Origin: Owenia fusiformis
Taxonomy: Eukaryota; Annelida; Polychaeta; Sabellida; Oweniidae
Length of the DNA: 64,000 nucleotides
Direction: 5' to 3'
Assembly: GCA_903813345.2 (NCBI GenBank)
Contig: CAIIXF020000001.1
Location: 28,077,915 to 28,141,914, forward strand
This document shows, in pieces, positions 62,265 through 64,000 of this stretch. The position numbers and the translations under genes were made by a program. How positions within the stretch are numbered: position 1 is the first letter of the stretch; each line of letters opens with the position of its first letter. The notes under the pieces were generated by a model. The model was not told the DNA's origin, did no database searches, and saw nothing but the letters and a program-made list of their open reading frames with translations.

Positions 62265-62876
62265 CTTCATTTTGTCTTTATAAGCGTGTTTTAATGCCAT
62301 TAGTTCGTTTTGTAGAGAACTGATTTCACATGATGAAGTTAGAACTTTCTTGAAGCAAGCCTGACTCTGTTTTAAGGCCTGTGGTACAAGAACACCAAAC
62401 CATTTTATGGGATCAACTGTATTATCATCATTTGACTTTGATTCCTTGCTTTTTAAATCACTTTCATCTTTCTTAACATTTAATTCTTCAATTCCCCTGG
62501 TCACATCATCAACGGTTGACTTGATGTTCCTTTTCCTAACAGCAGTTTTCTCTTTATCAATCTCGGCTGTTGTTGTATCATTAGGACCAGTTAATTCAAA
62601 CTTAAAAGCATCAGTATCAAACATAGATTCTGTATAAACATCAACCAAAGCACTTGCCACCATTTCCTTCTCATTATACTGCACAGTGGACACTGACTTA
62701 TTCCCCATGGAATATCGGGCTTTTGACATTAGGAAATATCCATCCTTTAGTGTTGATTCCAATGATTGACGTGTCTCATTGAGTTGAGATAAGACATCAA
62801 ACACCTTTAATGTAATGTTGTCCAGCTCTCCACATACCTCGTGGTATTCCGAGGCAACATTCTCTGGCATTGTCAT
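62226..62876 (-). CDS. CCDC115: CCDC115 / Vma22 homologue, V-ATPase assembly factor
   Basis: A single coding exon gives 216 residues (the human protein is about 180). A coiled coil covers about residues 10-45. The conserved block KDGYFLMSKARYSMGNKSV (44-62) and the C-terminal block DPIKWFGVLVPQALKQ (155-170), followed by a second helix, are the family hallmarks. The middle (about 85-150) is charged and longer than in vertebrates. The family acts in the ER with TMEM199 (Vma12) to assemble the V0 sector of the vacuolar ATPase, so it affects organelle acidification. A splice acceptor lies 2 bp before the first ATG (62879-62881 on +), so the 5' UTR must include an upstream exon. A GTGAGT donor near 63469 is a candidate for its end. 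Translation could also start at the third codon, which is Met. Confidence 0.88.
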   Translation of the reverse strand: MTMPENVASEYHEVCGELDNITLKVFDVLSQLNETRQSLESTLKDGYFLMSKARYSMGNKSVSTVQYNEKEMVASALVDVYTESMFDTDAFKFELTGPNDTTTAEIDKEKTAVRKRNIKSTVDDVTRGIEELNVKKDESDLKSKESKSNDDNTVDPIKWFGVLVPQALKQSQACFKKVLTSSCEISSLQNELMALKHAYKDKMKQKMSLQANSAET

Positions 62877-62963
62877 TCCTGGAAAGATAAAAGTATATGA
62901 GCAAAAGTATACATCCAGGCCTGAACAAATGGTAGAGGTGTACCTATAAGAGAATCCAGGTAC

Positions 62964-63113
62964 CTCTGGCGGATCTGGGGGGGGGGGGGGCTGGGGGCCA
63001 TAAAAATTTTGGGCCCAAAGAAACTGTGCCTTTTAAGACCTTATTTTTTAATTTCAGGCCAAATTAAGAAGAAAATGCCCCTCCCCCTTGTTGGTTCCCA
63101 GATCCGCCCCTGG
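62964..63113. mobile_element. GGCGGATC-type MITE in the CCDC115 5' intron
   Basis: It begins CTCTGGCGGATCTGG followed by a poly-G run and ends CCAGATCCGCCCCTGG. The interior has GGGCCCAAA and poly-pyrimidine runs like the copy at 51960-52144. Confidence 0.6.
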
Positions 63114-63336
63114 GGACCGCCATCCACCACCCACTCTGTGTACCAGGGAACAAATCTTTTTTTCTTGGTACACAGAGAGTAGAAGGTTGGATTTCCAAAA
63201 CAGGACAGCCTTTTGTTCTTGTTTTATATGTCTCTGTACAGAGGCACTGTATCCCTTGAAGCCAAAATGCATTTCAATGAAGTAATCAGCATATGCTTCA
63301 ATCACGTAATCTGATGATGATGAAAAGACAATTATG

Positions 63337-63420
63337 CACTAGCGGATCTGGAGGGCAAAAATTGGATCCAAAATATTAGCCCCCCCCCCCCCCCCCCTCT
63401 TCATTTTTAGATCCGCCCCT
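63337..63420. mobile_element. Short GGCGGATC-type MITE copy
   Basis: It begins AGCGGATCTGG and ends AGATCCGCCCC, with a long poly-C tract inside. At about 84 bp it is an internally deleted relative of the neighbouring copy, 220 bp away. Confidence 0.55.
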
Positions 63421-63469
63421 TATCATGTGGTTGTGACTGTACTGTATTTCAATGAACTCTATACTCACT

Positions 63470-63916
63470 CTAAGATATTCCAGTAATCTTTTTACAATTT
63501 TGGTGAGAATCTAGGTTTATCTCACTGTTTGAAAGCATAGATGTACGTGATTTCACTTCTTAATCAAGATATATCAATAGATAATAAAAATTCGAATCGA
63601 AATATTGTCACTTCCGTGTTTCTACCAACCGGAAGTAATTGGACCACATTTTGAAAATTAGTTTAGACTGTAATTCTAATTGAAAATGTAAATAAAACGA
63701 TTTTTGAGACTAAGAAAATAGATTTTATGCAAACTTCTGTAACAATATAGAGTTGCAATATCTTACAAAGGAGGTCAGGAGGTTTAAAGTTAAAATATTT
63801 TGGCGACGTAAACTTATCACATTAAAAATCCAAGATGGAGAACAATTTTTTTTATTTTTTGTGAAAATTCGTAAATATTACAAATATCGAGCAATTGCAT
63901 CACATAATTGAATACG
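63470..63916. promoter_or_regulatory. Probable bidirectional promoter of CCDC115 and the F-box gene
   Basis: The two genes diverge from this interval. It has an inverted pair of ETS/GABP-type sites, CACTTCCG (63609-63616) and CCGGAAGT (63629-63636). It also has a YY1-like CCAAGATGG at 63830-63838, about 80 bp before the F-box ATG. Such sites are common in TATA-less housekeeping promoters of animals. The assignment rests on motifs and position only. Confidence 0.5.
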
Positions 63917-64000
63917 ATGGACTGTTCAGAGGATTCTGCAAACATGGCTGGAATCTCGGACCTACCAGAGGAGGTTCAGGAACATATTCTGTCAATGTTA
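63917..64000 (+). CDS. F-box protein, first 28 codons only (cut by window end)
   Basis: The frame from ATG 63917 stays open to the last base. After a short acidic N-terminus, residues 15-28 read DLPEEVQEHILSML, the start of an F-box, which binds Skp1 in SCF ubiquitin ligases. The short acidic leader and LPEEV-x-E-x-ILS pattern resemble FBXO42, but too little is visible to name it. A second ATG ten codons in is an alternative start. Confidence 0.65.
   Translation, partial: MDCSEDSANMAGISDLPEEVQEHILSML

Noticed and set aside
1-64000. tRNA and rRNA genes
   Set aside because: Reading both strands I found no convincing tRNA A/B box pair or rRNA segment; a covariance-model scan would be decisive.

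Overview
The window is nuclear DNA from an animal, most likely a marine invertebrate. It is AT-rich, its genes are split by GT-AG introns, and it carries invertebrate-type repeats (foldback MITEs, LINE relics, a long minisatellite). The gene set fits: an outer dynein arm docking protein, a V-ATPase assembly factor, an F-box protein, an MS4A-like four-pass protein and a NRF-6-type acyltransferase. The phylum cannot be fixed from sequence alone; mollusc, brachiopod, echinoderm, hemichordate and lancelet all remain possible.

Layout. 369-885: 3' end of a LINE. 1121-3705 (-): five-exon MS4A-like four-transmembrane gene, head-to-head with 4725-12016 (+), a nine-exon ODAD4/TTC25 gene. Intron 2 of ODAD4 holds a 2.74 kb element with 248 bp terminal inverted repeats. 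12.0-16.9 kb: intergenic, with a terminal-repeat element containing a 21 bp tandem repeat. 16963-18880 (+): two-exon secreted, Ser/Thr/Asn-rich repeat protein. 18.9-24.9 kb: MITEs, a two-exon gene for a 97-residue cysteine-rich secreted peptide (-), and two weaker orphan-exon candidates. 24.95-25.34 kb: relic of a LINE reverse transcriptase (-). 25.3-33.1 kb: gene desert. 33118-40470 (+): complete 15-exon NRF-6-like acyltransferase-3 gene. 41.58-45.55 kb: minisatellite of about 33 copies with a unit of about 116 bp. 46719-48765 and 53052-57356 (+): tandem paralogues sharing a C-x12-C-x2-C-x6-H motif, coiled coils and the same intron phase. 57.4-62.2 kb: intergenic with small foldback elements. 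62226-62876 (-): CCDC115/Vma22 homologue. 63917-64000 (+): start of an F-box gene cut by the window edge, divergent from CCDC115.

The genes do not form an operon or a single pathway; this is an ordinary mixed metazoan neighbourhood. Exon joins were checked by hand: each spliced model stays in frame, uses GT-AG splice sites and has a total length divisible by three. The most unusual content is the family of foldback elements with 5 bp target duplications, the minisatellite, the paralogue pair with the zinc-binding-like motif, and the small cysteine-rich peptide gene.
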